Source of the DNA: Brachypterus glaber
Lineage: Eukaryota > Arthropoda > Insecta > Coleoptera > Kateretidae
Direction of reading: 5' to 3'
Assembly (NCBI GenBank): GCA_958510825.1
Contig: OY294048.1
Coordinates: forward strand, 25,748,300-25,812,299
DNA length: 64,000 bases
In this document: one piece after another, positions 41,790 to 53,202 of the stretch
How the letters are laid out: each line of letters begins with the position of its first letter
Numbering within the stretch: position 1 is the stretch's first letter
Position numbers and translations under genes: made by a program
The notes under the pieces: model-generated
Told to the model about the DNA's origin: nothing
Database searches by the model: none
Seen by the model: only the letters and a program-made list of their open reading frames with translations

Positions 41790-42330
41790 TATGAGGAAGG
41801 AATAGTTTACCAAACATAACCAACTGATATACAAGACTTAAAAATACGCATTACTAATTATTGTGAAACTGTTAATCCGGACATGGTATATGCAGCTTGC
41901 AGAAGAAATTTAATGTCACGATTTGAACAGTGTATAGTTGAAAATAGTGGTCATTTCGCGCATTTATGTCATATGGATGAAGTGAATGTTAGAATTTGGC
42001 CAATAACACAATTAAGTTATCTTTATTTTTCAAATATAAGATTTTTTTCAATATTATTTTTTAATTTTTGAAACTGTTTTAATAGATATCTCCGAACGGC
42101 TTATCCGATTTTAAAAATTAAAAATGAATTTTAATCAAAATAAAAATAATGCATCACATGACCCATATTGTATTTGAGATTTTAAAGTTGGGGATGCTGG
42201 GGCTTAGGGGGTGAGGAAGGAATACTTTACCAAACATAACCAACTGACCTAAAAGACCTCGTAGAGGACTTAAAGACACGCATTACTAATGCTTGTGAGA
42301 CTATTAATCCGGATATGGTATAGCAATTAT
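41790..42330 (+). pseudogene. Mariner-like transposase C-terminal fragments (repeat family)
   Basis: Both 41830-41975 and 42215-42320 code the tail typical of these transposases: DLKTRITNACETINPDMV, then RRNLMSRFEQCIVENSGHFAHL in the first. The two pieces begin with the same GAGGAAGGAATA.TTTACCAAACATAACC block, so one is a local duplicate. The noncoding part 41920-42205 recurs at 47910-48235. Confidence 0.65.
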
Positions 42331-43632
42331 TAAGTACTGGGGGGTTATATTTTGGTTTTAAGTATAGATAGTACCTATCAGGTAGTATTAAGAATAGTAT
42401 TTATTTTATTTATCTTGACCTCTAAGCAGTTATAAAACTGGTAACAAGGCCCGCATAATTTAAAATATAATAACAGTAATGACATTGTTATTTAGAAATA
42501 AATTATGCTCGATTACTTGAACTTCTCACTGACAATTTGTCAACCAATTTTCTCTTTACTTCAAAATTTTAAATAAAGTCCTTTCTTCTTAATTAAAGAA
42601 TCCTTTCTCTAAACTCCATGTTTACTTCTTCAATACACCTTAATTAATTCATTCCAAACATTTTTCCAATATTATTTATTCCAAAACTTCCAAAAACTGT
42701 ATTTTTCCGAGACAAGTAATTTTGACATTAATGAGTTAAAAAAAATTACTTTTTCTAATAAGAACAATAAAAAAACTTACGGACGTATCAGGCATAAGTA
42801 GAATTTTGGTAACATTTCATTAGAGTAAACATTGTTAATAAACACATATTTAGTTATACATATTGAAACACTTTTTATTAAGAAAATCAAAAGCGAATTG
42901 TGAGGTTAGTCCTAGGGGAAAATAATTACGTAAAATATACATTTGTGAATTGGTTTTGTTTATAAATAAGTGCATGGTAAATTGTTTATGAGTGAATACA
43001 TTGTAAATAAAGAATGTTTATTTATAAATGTTGCGGTTATAGAATAAAATAGGTGAAATTTAGTAATAAAAGTTAGTTTATAAAATATTAGGTTGGTAGC
43101 TCTGAGATTCACATTTAGGTTCAGGGGTCAAATTATTTTAGATCCAGATTTCGTAGAAGCAGGTCGTGCAGAAACCCAAAGTAGATTAATTCAATTTTTT
43201 ATAGTCCTAGTAATTTAATTTCGATTTTTATTTTTCTTTAAAGCGGGCACGCCTATATTAGAAAGGGACTAAGGCCAGAGGATCCTAGTCAATGGTTTTA
43301 TCTAGCCGAATTATGGTTTACCGAATTTTCTGTATGAAATCTGAGAATATTTGGGACATCGGTTTATGGGTTTTTATGAGGCTTTAGATTTGAAGAGAAT
43401 TACCACAACAGGGATTACCGAGGTTTTTTTCGGCCAGCAGCCATTTTGTCGGCAAGAAGTTTCGCGAAAAATATTTTAAAGTTGACTCTATTAGTGTAAA
43501 TAATCGCAATTATTGTAAATTGCAGTGATACTATTAAATAACAGGTGATCTTTTTAATAAAACTGGCGTAATTTGTACACACTTTCATAGGCGATCACTT
43601 AAAACCCAACATTGCATGTGCTTTAATGCTTA
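42331..43632. other. Stretch without recognised gene
   Basis: No coding sequence is recognised. The last ~200 bases (from about 43430, GGCCAGCAGCCATTTTGTCG) may be the 5' UTR of the LINE starting at 43633. Confidence 0.5.
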
Positions 43633-44830
43633 ATGGCGACTAATTCGGATGGGGGCGGCTCGACCGCCCCGGTGATTCAAGCAGGATCAGTAAACTCTGC
43701 TACAAAAGCAGTTTTAGAACTGTTAAGGGAAAGCAAAATACCGCAAACTTTACAAATTATAAGTGCATATAAAGATATCTGTAATAGGATGCAAAAAAGT
43801 AAAAAAACTGCAATAGGGACAAAAATATGGATTCTGGAACCACTCAGGAAAGAGCTTGAAAATATCATGGAACAAGATACGGAACTAAGAATGCACATAA
43901 AAAGGAGAAAAGTGAAAACAACTGCAAACATAAATCTTAAGTGCTCACAATTAACAGAAAGTGATGTCGTCACAAAAAAGTATAGAAGGGATGGAGGATA
44001 AGCCGAGTGGAGAGGCACCAATGGAAGATGAAAGTTCTGTAAATGATTTTGGGAAGCAAGATCAAAACATATTGAATACAGTTCCGGCAGGAAATGGATC
44101 TGAAAAGGGAGAAGGCACGAACATTAAAAAGAGAGAAGGATGTAAATATAAAGAGGAGTAGTACTTAAAGGTAATGGTACAAACTTAAATGTGCATGCCA
44201 TGCAAATAGTTAAAATCCTTAAATCAGATTTAAAAATTAAGGGCACATATAAACTAGTTAGAAAAGGGTCTAAAAAAGTAGAAATGTCCTTCAGCAGTGC
44301 TGCAGATGCAAATAAGTTCATAGAGTGTCCAATGTTAGCAGATAAGGGATTTGCAGCGTTTATACCACACAGCCTAGTTACATGTAAGGGTATTGTTAGG
44401 GGTTTTCCAATAGGTCTTGAAATAGCTGACCTGAAGACAAAAATGAAACAGAATGAAGTGCAACAATTATAGAAGCATCAAGACTAAAAAGATGACATAT
44501 GGATGAAAAAAAAAAAAGTAAACTATATTGACTCAACCACAATTGTTTTAACATTGGAAGGGACAACTCTACCAAAGAAGATTATTTATAATGATTACCC
44601 AATGCAAGTACAAATCTATTAGCTCCTTAGTGCAATGTCACATTTGTCTGCGTTATGGGCATACTCAAAAAAATTGCAGATCAAAGAACAGATGTAAGAA
44701 ATGCTCTTCAACAAACCATAAGTATGATGAATGCAATAGGACGATAGCCTCATGTGCTCTATGCAAAGGTGACCATCTTGTCACCTATAAAGGGTGTCAG
44801 GAATATCATCGGCAAAAGCTGATAAATAAA
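43633..44830 (+). pseudogene. LINE ORF1 (Gag-like) with three zinc knuckles, broken
   Basis: It starts MATNSDGGGSTAPVIQAGS. A helical N-terminal part (43633-44001) is followed, after frameshifts, by SDLKIKGTYKLVRKGSKKVE and GIVRGFPIGLEIADLKTKM (44191-44472). CHICLRYGHTQKNC, CKKCSSTNHKYDEC and CALCKGDHLVTYKGC then form three CCHC-like knuckles (44640-44790). This is the ORF1 plan of I/Jockey-group LINEs. The last knuckle runs in frame directly into endonuclease sequence at about 44831. Confidence 0.8.
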
Positions 44831-45127
44831 GACATTTTGATTTTAGGTGACCTAAATGCACATAATGCCGTATGGGATACAGCAGTGGCCAACACCAACG
44901 GTGATACAGTACTTGATATAATCAAGGATTTTGATTTAATACTACTAAATGACGGCAGTTGTACAAGATTGGTAGCACCACCACGTATCAGTGCACCCGA
45001 TTTAGTGATTACCTCTCGACGCCTTGCGTCTGGGGCTAAGTTTCAAGTAATTCCAGATCCATGCTTAAGTGACCATTACCCAGTGTTGGTAAGCTTGACT
45101 GATTTTGGTTTCATGGTTTTGCTTTAA
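44831..45127 (+). pseudogene. LINE endonuclease, C-terminal half fused to ORF1
   Basis: It reads ILILGDLNAHNAVWDT, then PPRISAPDLVITSR and LSDHYPVLVSL, the last three motifs of an APE-type LINE endonuclease, including the catalytic SDH. The N-terminal half is absent. The frame is continuous with the ORF1 zinc knuckles, so an internal deletion removed the ORF1 end and ORF2 start. Confidence 0.8.
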
Positions 45128-45132
45128 AGAAA

Positions 45133-46754
45133 ATGGACTGGGAATCCTATAAGATATTCTTTGAATCAAGATTACTGTTTGACCAGGTAAATTATAGCGA
45201 TTTTAAACAAGCGCTGACGTTTTCTGTTGAAAGGTCGGCGCCTTTAAAATCGGTTAGGACAAAATCGGGTCCCCCAGTGTGCTGCTGGTCTGATAGGTGT
45301 AGTGAGGTAGTCCAGGAGAGAAAACAGGCTTTCAAAAATATTAAAGAAAATGGAACAATGCAAAACTTTCTCGATGCTAAGGCTGTAGCCGCAAATACAA
45401 AAAGAGTTTTTAATCAGGAGAAAAGGGAAAGTTTTCGCAATTCGTCAATAAATTCATTTGAAAACATACGTGAAGTGTGGAAAAAAGTCAAAGCGTTCTC
45501 TGTCAGTATGAGGCCTCCCTCACCTGCCAGACCACTGGAACCTATTGCTGAAATGTTCCTAGATCACCCATGCCCTCCCCTTTGCACACAAAATATAGAC
45601 AAAATAGAATTTTCTCAGGAAAGATCAGAACCCTTTACACTAGATGAAATGCAATTGCGCTGGATAATAGAAAATACACGTCAACCGGAATAGATGGTAT
45701 CAGTTATTCCATGCTGAAAAATCTACCTCCGGCGGGCAAGACAGCACTATTAAATAATTTCAATAAAATATTGGAGGGGGAACAGCAAGTTCCGTATGAT
45801 TTTCTCGAACATTTAGTCGTAACGATACCTAAACCTCAAAGAGACCCTAAATCCCTAAAGGGATATAGCCCAATATTATTATTGTCTTGCGTATTAAAAA
45901 CGCTTGAGAATATGATCAAAAATAGGGTCGAGCACCAATTAGAAAGAGATGGCCTGCTCTATAATCTCCAATTCGGTGCAAGAAGGGACAGGGGCGTTCA
46001 GGATGCCCTTGCCTGTATCACAACCAAAATATATAGTGAGTTTTCTAAAGGGAATAACTCACTGCTAAATACTCTTGATGTTGAAGCAGCCTATGATAAC
46101 GTGAACCTTGAACTACTAGTTCAATATCTAGCTGACTTTAATATTCCGCGTGATATAGCCTTATTAATTTATAAGCTTAATTGTGGTCGAATGGTATTTG
46201 TGCAAAGGGAAGGTCCGGGTAGTGTGGTTGGGCCCAGGGTAGCCCGAAGGGGGCTAGCTCAGGGGTCTGCCATGAGCTCCTTAATGTTCATCATATATTC
46301 TACTTCTGCTCAATATTCAACCATTATGGGTTGTAAAATAGTAAAATTTATTGACGACTTTAGAATTCTAGCATCTGGTGATAACTTAATTAATATGGTT
46401 AATGTAGTAAACTCTACTCTGCAGAAGCTATATAATTGGTTATTAGACCACGGCATGAGCCTCTCTGAAGGCAAATGCGCAGCAGTGCTGTTTCGAAAAA
46501 CGAGGAGAATACCCCCAATAGGTGATATTAGGATAGGCAATACTATTATTCCCCTGAGGCAGTCGGTAAAGTATCTTGGTGTTGTGCTTGATAGCAAATT
46601 AAGTTGGTCTGAGCATATCAGTATGTCTATTAAAAAAGCTAAAACGGCAACTCATTTGATACAACACTTATGCGGAAAAACATGGGGGTCAGACCCCCAG
46701 ACGCTTTTACTGGTGTACAAGGCCATCGTAAGGCAATATGTCATTCTGGAGTGA
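45133..46754 (+). pseudogene. LINE reverse transcriptase (I/Jockey group)
   Basis: 45133-45693 holds the segment before RT (SVRTKSGPPVCCWSDRC, REVWKKVKAFSV). 45711-46754 holds RT: LVVTIPKPQRDP, GYSPILLLSCVLKTLENMI, LQFGARRDRGVQDAL, DVEAAYDNVNLELLVQYL, RRGLAQGSAMSSLMF, the catalytic KFIDDFRIL (FIDD near 46346-46360) and VKYLGVVLDSKLSWSEHI. The two parts are joined by a frameshift near 45693. The catalytic aspartates are present. Confidence 0.9.
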
Positions 46755-47080
46755 AAGAGGGAGTGGTATATGGTTATCAATGTGGACTGAGAAACATGAT
46801 TACCCAGAGTAGGCAAAAACTAAAAATTGTCCTGGTTAATGAGGTTGCCAAGGAGTCCATGTGGTTTGTAGGTAGTTTACACACTACACAAAAAGAGTAC
46901 CGACATACACAAGATCTCAGAACGAAAATGGCAGACGGAAGTGCGTCATCAAGAGGAAAATTTAACACGTTAACCGCCAGGAAGGAAAAGTTGAATTTGC
47001 TCACTGTGCCAAAGGGTGTTTACTCGAAAGAGTGTTTTATGTTACGTTATATGGAAAGTATTTATACTGAGTTACTATAG
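46670..47080 (+). pseudogene. LINE 3' coding remnant
   Basis: After the RT thumb (KTWGSDPQTLLLVYKAIVRQ) the frame breaks. The 136-codon frame ending ECFMLRYMESIYTELL at 47080 may be the LINE tail or an unrelated deletion product; I do not recognise its second half. Confidence 0.4.
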
Positions 47081-47909
47081 GAATACCATTGTTGATTTAT
47101 GTGCTTCCAAGTTTTACTTGATGTTATATTCACTTCCATAATTTATGCATATGCATAGTATTAAAGTAAACAAAATAATTTTTCATTTTAATTGTTATTC
47201 TATTTGTCATGAAAGTTTGACAATAATAGAAAATAATTTATGACAGTTTGCATTAATTTTCTCAATATTTTCGAATAAACGCTATTTAAAAAGATGAGTT
47301 AAATTTAAAATTGTATAATTTTTAATTTTTCTTGTACAGAGCCTCGCTAATAATAAGGTATTATTTAAATTATCATAAATGATCTACCAAAATACCTAAA
47401 ACTACAATAAGCAATTTAAAAATATTTTAACCATGGTTTTAAATAAGCAATTGTTAAGTCTGCCCTAATGGATACTCAGCATTGGTAATACATTAGTTAA
47501 TAATAAATTGTATAAGTTTTATTAAAATTCTGATTCTATTTAGAAAAGAAATACGAAAATATTACTACTTACATGTGAATAAGTTATAAACATTTTTGAA
47601 CTATAATTTTATCAGAACCGTTTGTAAGCAGAATGCACTATATCTTCTATGCAACTTATGAACAAAACACCTTAAAAAAACTATTTTATTAGAATATTTG
47701 GATAAAAATATTGAAATTGTCATAGTTGATGTCAAACAATTTTAACCTTAATAGCTATAGTTAGCACAAATGTTTGATGTATAACAGACATGATTTTAAC
47801 AATGTTTTTGCTGTAGCGGTCTGAAATTTTAGCTATGTCGGTACTCTCCTGCGGAACCACTCAAACTACCCACCTACCCTAACAAACCTACCTATCTAGT
47901 GCTCTAGTT
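47081..47909. other. AT-rich stretch without gene
   Basis: Probably LINE 3' flank; nothing is recognised. Confidence 0.5.
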
Positions 47910-48240
47910 TAACGTCACGATTTGAACAGTGCATAGTTAAAAATGGTGGTCATTTCGAGCATTTTATGTCATATGGATGTAAGGAATGTTAGAATTTAGC
48001 CAATAACACAATTAAGTTACCTTTATTTTTCAAATATAAGATTTTCTTCAATATTACTTTTTTTAGTTTTTTGAAACTATTTTAATGGATATATCCGGAA
48101 CGGCTTATCCGATTTTAAAAATAATAAATTAATTTTAATCAAAATAAAAATACCTTTTAAATAATGTATAACATGACCCATATTGATATTTGAGATTTTA
48201 AAGTTGGGGTTGCTGGGGGTTAGAAACTTACCGATTACAT
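47910..48240 (+). repeat. Second copy of the mariner-associated noncoding repeat
   Basis: It matches 41918-42210 (ACGATTTGAACAGTG, TTTCAAATATAAGATTTTCT, GGCTTATCCGATTTTAAAAA). The left part corresponds to the last transposase codons, degraded. Confidence 0.8.
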
Positions 48241-48559
48241 AAATAGAAAGCTTACTAAAAATATCTAATTGACCTACTTTTTAGATTTTTGATATCTCTT
48301 ACAATTTTCAAAATAATGCCTGTAGGAAAGCTAATGGAACACCCTGTATGTGTTGTCCAAAACCATTTTTTTTTAAATTTTTATATTGCTTCGTTTGGGG
48401 ATGGCCACTCTCCCAAATTTGAATTTTTCTGATTTTTGCATGTTGGGAAACTTGATTTTTCTTGGTTGTTAAAAGAGATAGTAATATGGAACAAACGCTA
48501 GTTTTTTAAGCAACTATTGGTCTGCCTTTTTTTCTAAAACACTTTTTGACCAAAAAAAA

Positions 48560-50300
48560 AATAAAATAAATAAAATAATAAAATAAAAATCCAAATGACA
48601 CAGAGGATATAAATAAAAATTTTGACAACTTCCTAAATATATTTTTGTGGCATTTTAATATATCGTGTCCTGAAAAAAAATTCGTAGCAAAGAACAATAA
48701 ACATCGAAAGCCAAAATGGATCACAGAAGAAATCCGAAAATCGAGCCGAGACCTAAAAGACTTAAATAAAATAATTAAGGAGTTTAAACTTACAGACCTA
48801 CACACAGATTACAAGAACAAAAAAATTTGGTAAATAATGCGAAAAAGTCATATAATAAAAATATAATTGAACATTCTGATAACAAACCAAAAAAAGTGTG
48901 GGATATTATTAATACCGAACTCGGACGTAATCGGAAAACAGAGGATATATCCCTACAAGTCGACGGTGAGCTTATCAATTCAGAACACGAAATCGCAAAT
49001 AAATTTGGTGCATACTTTTCATCAGTAACGGAGCAAAAAATTAACACTTTGGAGGCAACATTTCAGAGCAGTGCACTACTTCAGAAGTTTTAAATCACAC
49101 TGTGGCCTTTCTTCCCACAGACACCAATGAAGTAAGACGTACAATATTAAAGCTGAAGAACAAAAAATCAAGTGGAAGTGATGGTGTATCCACAAAAGTT
49201 TTAAAATTTGTGAGCGACTATATCGCCGAACCATTAGCGTTTCTTTTTAATAAAAGTATCACAAGTGGGACATTCCCCGAAGCTTTAAAACTAGCAACTG
49301 TAGTGCCCATATTTAAAAAAGGTGATTCTACGTCAATGGAAAACTACCGACCGATACACTGCTAAGTGTTTTTTCCAAAATATTGGAGAGGATTATGTAC
49401 AACAAACTGGTAAACTTTATTAATCAATTTAACATATTCTCCAATACTCAGCATGGATTTCGAGGATGTAGATCGACCGAAACGGCATCCTTCCATTTTG
49501 CAGAGTTTCTCGCCAAACAGTTAGACCAAAACATGTGCGTTGCAGGATTGTTTTTTGACCGTTCACGAGCGTTTGAAACATTAGACATTAACTTTATAAA
49601 ACAAAAACTTTGCAACCTAGGAATACGCGGTTTTATTCTTGAATGGCTAATTTCGTTTCTTTTTAATAGAGAACTACAAGTTAAAATAGGCAATGTCATT
49701 TCTGAAAAGTTTAAAATTAATATTGGCGCAGCTCAGGGGTCCATATTAGCTCCACTTATATTTTTATTATTTATAAATGATTTAATTATCTCGGGATATG
49801 TAATTAATTTTGCTGACGACACATCTATCGCAGTAGCCGCAAAAAATAAAGATGAACTTCTTCGAAAGATTAATATAATTATAAAAGAAATGGAGCAATG
49901 GTGCAAATCGAATAAACTTATTTTAAATTTAAATAAAACAGTAAAAATCAACTTTTATAATACAAACACCAGTTTTCAAATGGACAACCTTTCAAATGAT
50001 GTTAAATTTTTAGGTTCACACTTGGATTCTAAGTTGTCATGGACAAATCAACGCATGTCTGAAAAAAAATAAACAGCTCGTTTTTTGCTATCTTAAAATT
50101 AAAGCCTAATGTTGAATTAAGCATACTGATCAGTACTTACTACGCGATGGTGCATTCTCATCTCTCATACAATATAATTATATGGGGGCGTAGTACTGAA
50201 CTGGACAGGGTGTTTATTCTACAAAAAAGGGTAATACGTCTTATTTTTAACCTTAAATACCGTCAGTCTTGCAAACAAACCTTTGTGGATAAATTTTTTT
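48560..50300 (+). pseudogene. LINE reverse transcriptase (Jockey group), truncated both ends
   Basis: 48645-49093 holds the pre-RT region (KPKWITEEIRKSSRDLK, NKPKKVWDIINTELGRNRK). 49102-49365 has LKLKNKKSSGSDGVSTKVL and ATVVPIFKKGDSTSMENYRP. 49383-50072 has NTQHGFRGCRSTETASFHF, GLFFDRSRAFETLD (first Asp region), GAAQGSILAPLIFLLFINDL, the catalytic NFADDTSIAV (about 49807-49836) and VKFLGSHLDSKLSW. Frameshifts lie near 48827, 49095, 49365 and 50072; the thumb continues to about 50290. No endonuclease or 3' tail is seen. Confidence 0.88.
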
Positions 50301-50440
50301 AAACTTTGATTTGTATTTGGGTAATTCCAGCAAATCGTGACATGGCTGGCTTGTAATAAAATACAGATTATTATAAGCATTTATAGCCATAATGGTAGCT
50401 TACGAAATTAATTTTCTGGTAGTACTAATTTCATAGTCAT

Positions 50441-51958
50441 CAAGGTGGCTGTTTCTTAAATAATAAGTTTTATTTAGCGGTAGAGATACGTGGACAATTC
50501 ACTCCGTATTAGCGTCATTTAACAACGCAAAAACTGTGGTTTAAACTGTGTTTTTTAAAGCTAACTATTTTTGTATTATAGATTATTTTATATATTTTCG
50601 TTGACTATAAATTATAGACGGTTAGTAAACGATTTATTATTCTTTTTCTTGAAATACACTGCGCGTTCCCCCCTTGCTGTACGAACTGCCTTCACCCTTC
50701 TTGACATACTTATAATTAATGAACGAATAAATTCTTGATCCAAAGCTTGCCATTCTTCTGTAAGAGTATTAGCAAGCTCCTCAAGAGTCTGTGGCTGATG
50801 ATTTCTAGCATGAAGCTGCCTTTGGAGACGGTCCCATACGTGCTCAATTGGATTGCAGTCGGGTGAATAAGGGGGCCACTCCATTCGAGAGATGCCATGA
50901 TGTTGCAACGCCAAACTCGCAACACGTGCGCGGTGGGGCGTGGCATTATCGTCGACAAAAACAAAGTCAGGACCAATTTCAAGGGCAAATGGAACAACAA
51001 TAGGTTGAATAACCAAATCGTGATACCGTTGTGCATTCATAGTCTGTCGGTTTAGGATAAGCAACTCCGTGCGCGACTCTAAAGAAATTCCACCCCAAAC
51101 TGTAATAGAGCCACCTCCAAAAGCAACAGTAGGAGCCATATGTTCTTCATAATATCTCTCGCCACGTTCACGCCATGTTAAAATACGGCTGTCCGAGTGA
51201 TATAATGCGTACCTGGATTCATCTGTAAATAAACAGTTACCCCATTCTGCTTCAGCCCAGTTACGATGATTGTTTGCCCATCTTCTGCGGGCAGCACGGT
51301 GCCGCCTGTTTAAAAGGGGGTGTCGAGCACGTCTTCTGGACCTTAGACCAGCTTCATGCAACCTTCCTCTAATAGTAGACAGACTTACATAGACTCCAGT
51401 ATCTGCACGAAGCCTGGAGGCAGAAAGTTCGCGATTTCTTCTGGCAGTGGTTACCACAAAATGGTCCTGCCTCCTACTTGTAGCTCGTTGTCGACCACCA
51501 CCATGCCGTATATTAGCACTGCCACTTTGCTAAAAACGATTACAAGCCCGACTAATCACACTTTGTGAGACATTGTAGATTTGGGTTACTTGTGTTTGTG
51601 TATGACCCCCGTGTTGCAAAAGCGCTATAATAGCCGCAAAATTGTCAGAAGAAAGTCTCCTTGGAGGCATTTTATAATGGTACTTTGATAACTAAGAAAT
51701 TGTTCTTACTAAGAATGAACCGTATAATATATTTTTAAAGTGGTAAATCCCCCAACGTTTACATACCTTCCTTGAAGAAACATTCGATTTTTAGCCTATT
51801 CCATGTTGAACATAATCCATAAAGATTGGATATCATTGAAATTTAAAGAACAACAAAATTGTTTTGCACTTTGGGCACTACATTACACTAAAAATCACAG
51901 AACAACCCCTTATAATTTATCATAGAGGGTAAACTCGTGATCTTTCTCTAGCCACCTG
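50441..51958 (-). mobile_element. Tc1-like element, extent tentative
   Basis: CAAGGTGGCT at 50441 and AGCCACCTG at 51950 are candidate terminal inverted repeats around the transposase. The match inside them is weak, and I could not confirm TA duplications, so the boundaries are approximate. Confidence 0.4.
50612..51670 (-). pseudogene. Tc1-like transposase (DD34E), single internal stop
   Basis: The ATG at 51670-51668 begins MPPRRLSSDNFAAIIALLQ. The frame runs 352 codons to 50612 with a single TAG at 51532-51530, within the DNA-binding part (after SVISRACNRF). The catalytic triad is complete: FTDESRY (Asp codon 51223-51221), FVDDNATPH (Asp codon 50950-50948) and PDCNPIEHVWD (Glu codon 50845-50843). 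Spacing from the second Asp to the Glu is 34 residues. HTH and GRPR-like hook (GGRQRATSRR) are recognisable. Without that TAG this would be a full-length enzyme of normal Tc1 size. Confidence 0.93.
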
Positions 51959-52220
51959 TCTTTGTTTGTTTGTTTAATCATTTAACGTCGTTTTTCGCTG
52001 ATATGGCCTAATTGACGGGCGGCCACCTGGCTTTTAATTTTTCTCTACGTTCGTGATACATAACCTTACTTTTTGACTTTTTGAAAAATACAAGTGATGC
52101 CAATAGACTATTGGCAATAGTAGACTATTGGCAATAGTAGAAACATAAAATTTAAAAGGTACTCCTATAAAATTTGACAGCGCTCCGTGCCGAGCTGCGC
52201 TGGCCATTTTTCAATGCATT
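51671..52220. other. Noncoding flank of the Tc1-like element
   Basis: No gene. GACTATTGGCAATAGTA occurs in two tandem copies at about 52105-52140. Confidence 0.5.
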
Positions 52221-52224
52221 ATTT

Positions 52225-52475
52225 TAAATTAAACCAATTTTTTACAAAAAAAATACACCAAACAGGTGCAAAACCAACGTTAAGGTAAAGTGATGCTTGT
52301 ATTGAAACCAGCGGCTAATGGCAGCACATCGTGCGGAGTTTGGTTTGGAAGGTTTGGTGCGTTTGGTGTTTTGTTTTTTTTTTAATGGGGGTGTTTGTTT
52401 ACCTAAACGTTGGTTTTGGGCCTGTTTGGTGTTTTTTTTCTGTAAAAAACACTTTAATTGAAAAACGGTAAGCCG
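52225..52475. mobile_element. Small hairpin MITE (~240 bp)
   Basis: 52243-52293 (TTTTTTACAAAAAAAATACA, CCAAACAGGTGCAAAACCAA) is the reverse complement of 52396-52450 (TTGGTTTTGGGCCTGTTTGG). The loop contains GTTTGG/GGTTTGGTGCG runs. A TTAA-like flank on each side is possible but not certain. Confidence 0.75.
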
Positions 52476-53202
52476 TCTACTACTCATGCGCATCTTGGCA
52501 CGTTTATCAAGCTCCGACTTACGTCTAACTCGAATTGCACAAAAAATTGCATTTTTATAAGCATCAAGAACAAGATAACGAATTCATAGAAAAAGGAATA
52601 AATTAAGTAATTATAACGTAAAGTAATGTACCTAGTGGGAATTTTAATGTAAGACGATAAGTTAAAGTTGTTTTTAATTAACAAAATACAATTTACGTGC
52701 AAACATTTATAATTATTTCTTTTTTTATCAAATTAAATAACAGTGGTAGTGAATCACTACTAGTGATATGGTATTTTTTCTACTAAAAAATCTGCAAGTG
52801 TGAGAACGATAAAATTTACCCCGTTAAGTTTCAGCATCTGTTAAAAACAACATCTGTTAAATAGTTTGTAGGTGAAGATTATGAATATGGCAAGTACATC
52901 TTTGGTTATTATTTTAACATTTTTTAAGGTACTTTATAATTATTGTTAATAAAATTCTATGATGATTAAAAGACGATAAAAGTTATTTTGTCTAACAGTA
53001 AATACGGAATCGACAAAATCTGACAACGTTGCATTTTGCAAATTTGGAGCGCGATGATAAAGATTACAGATGCGTCGTCTGTAGGCTGGATTTAAGGTTT
53101 TCTAAAGATTTTTTTTAGTTTTTTTTTTCCAATTTTTTTCTTTCTGAATCGATTTTTGGGGTCACAAAGATGATCTGTTTTTTTTTCCGACGCTATTTCA
53201 AA
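52476..53202. other. AT-rich stretch without gene
   Basis: Nothing recognised. Confidence 0.5.

Noticed and set aside
50441..51958. Firm boundaries of the Tc1-like element
   Set aside because: The CAAGGTGGCT/AGCCACCTG pair is short and its inner match is weak; listed only as tentative.
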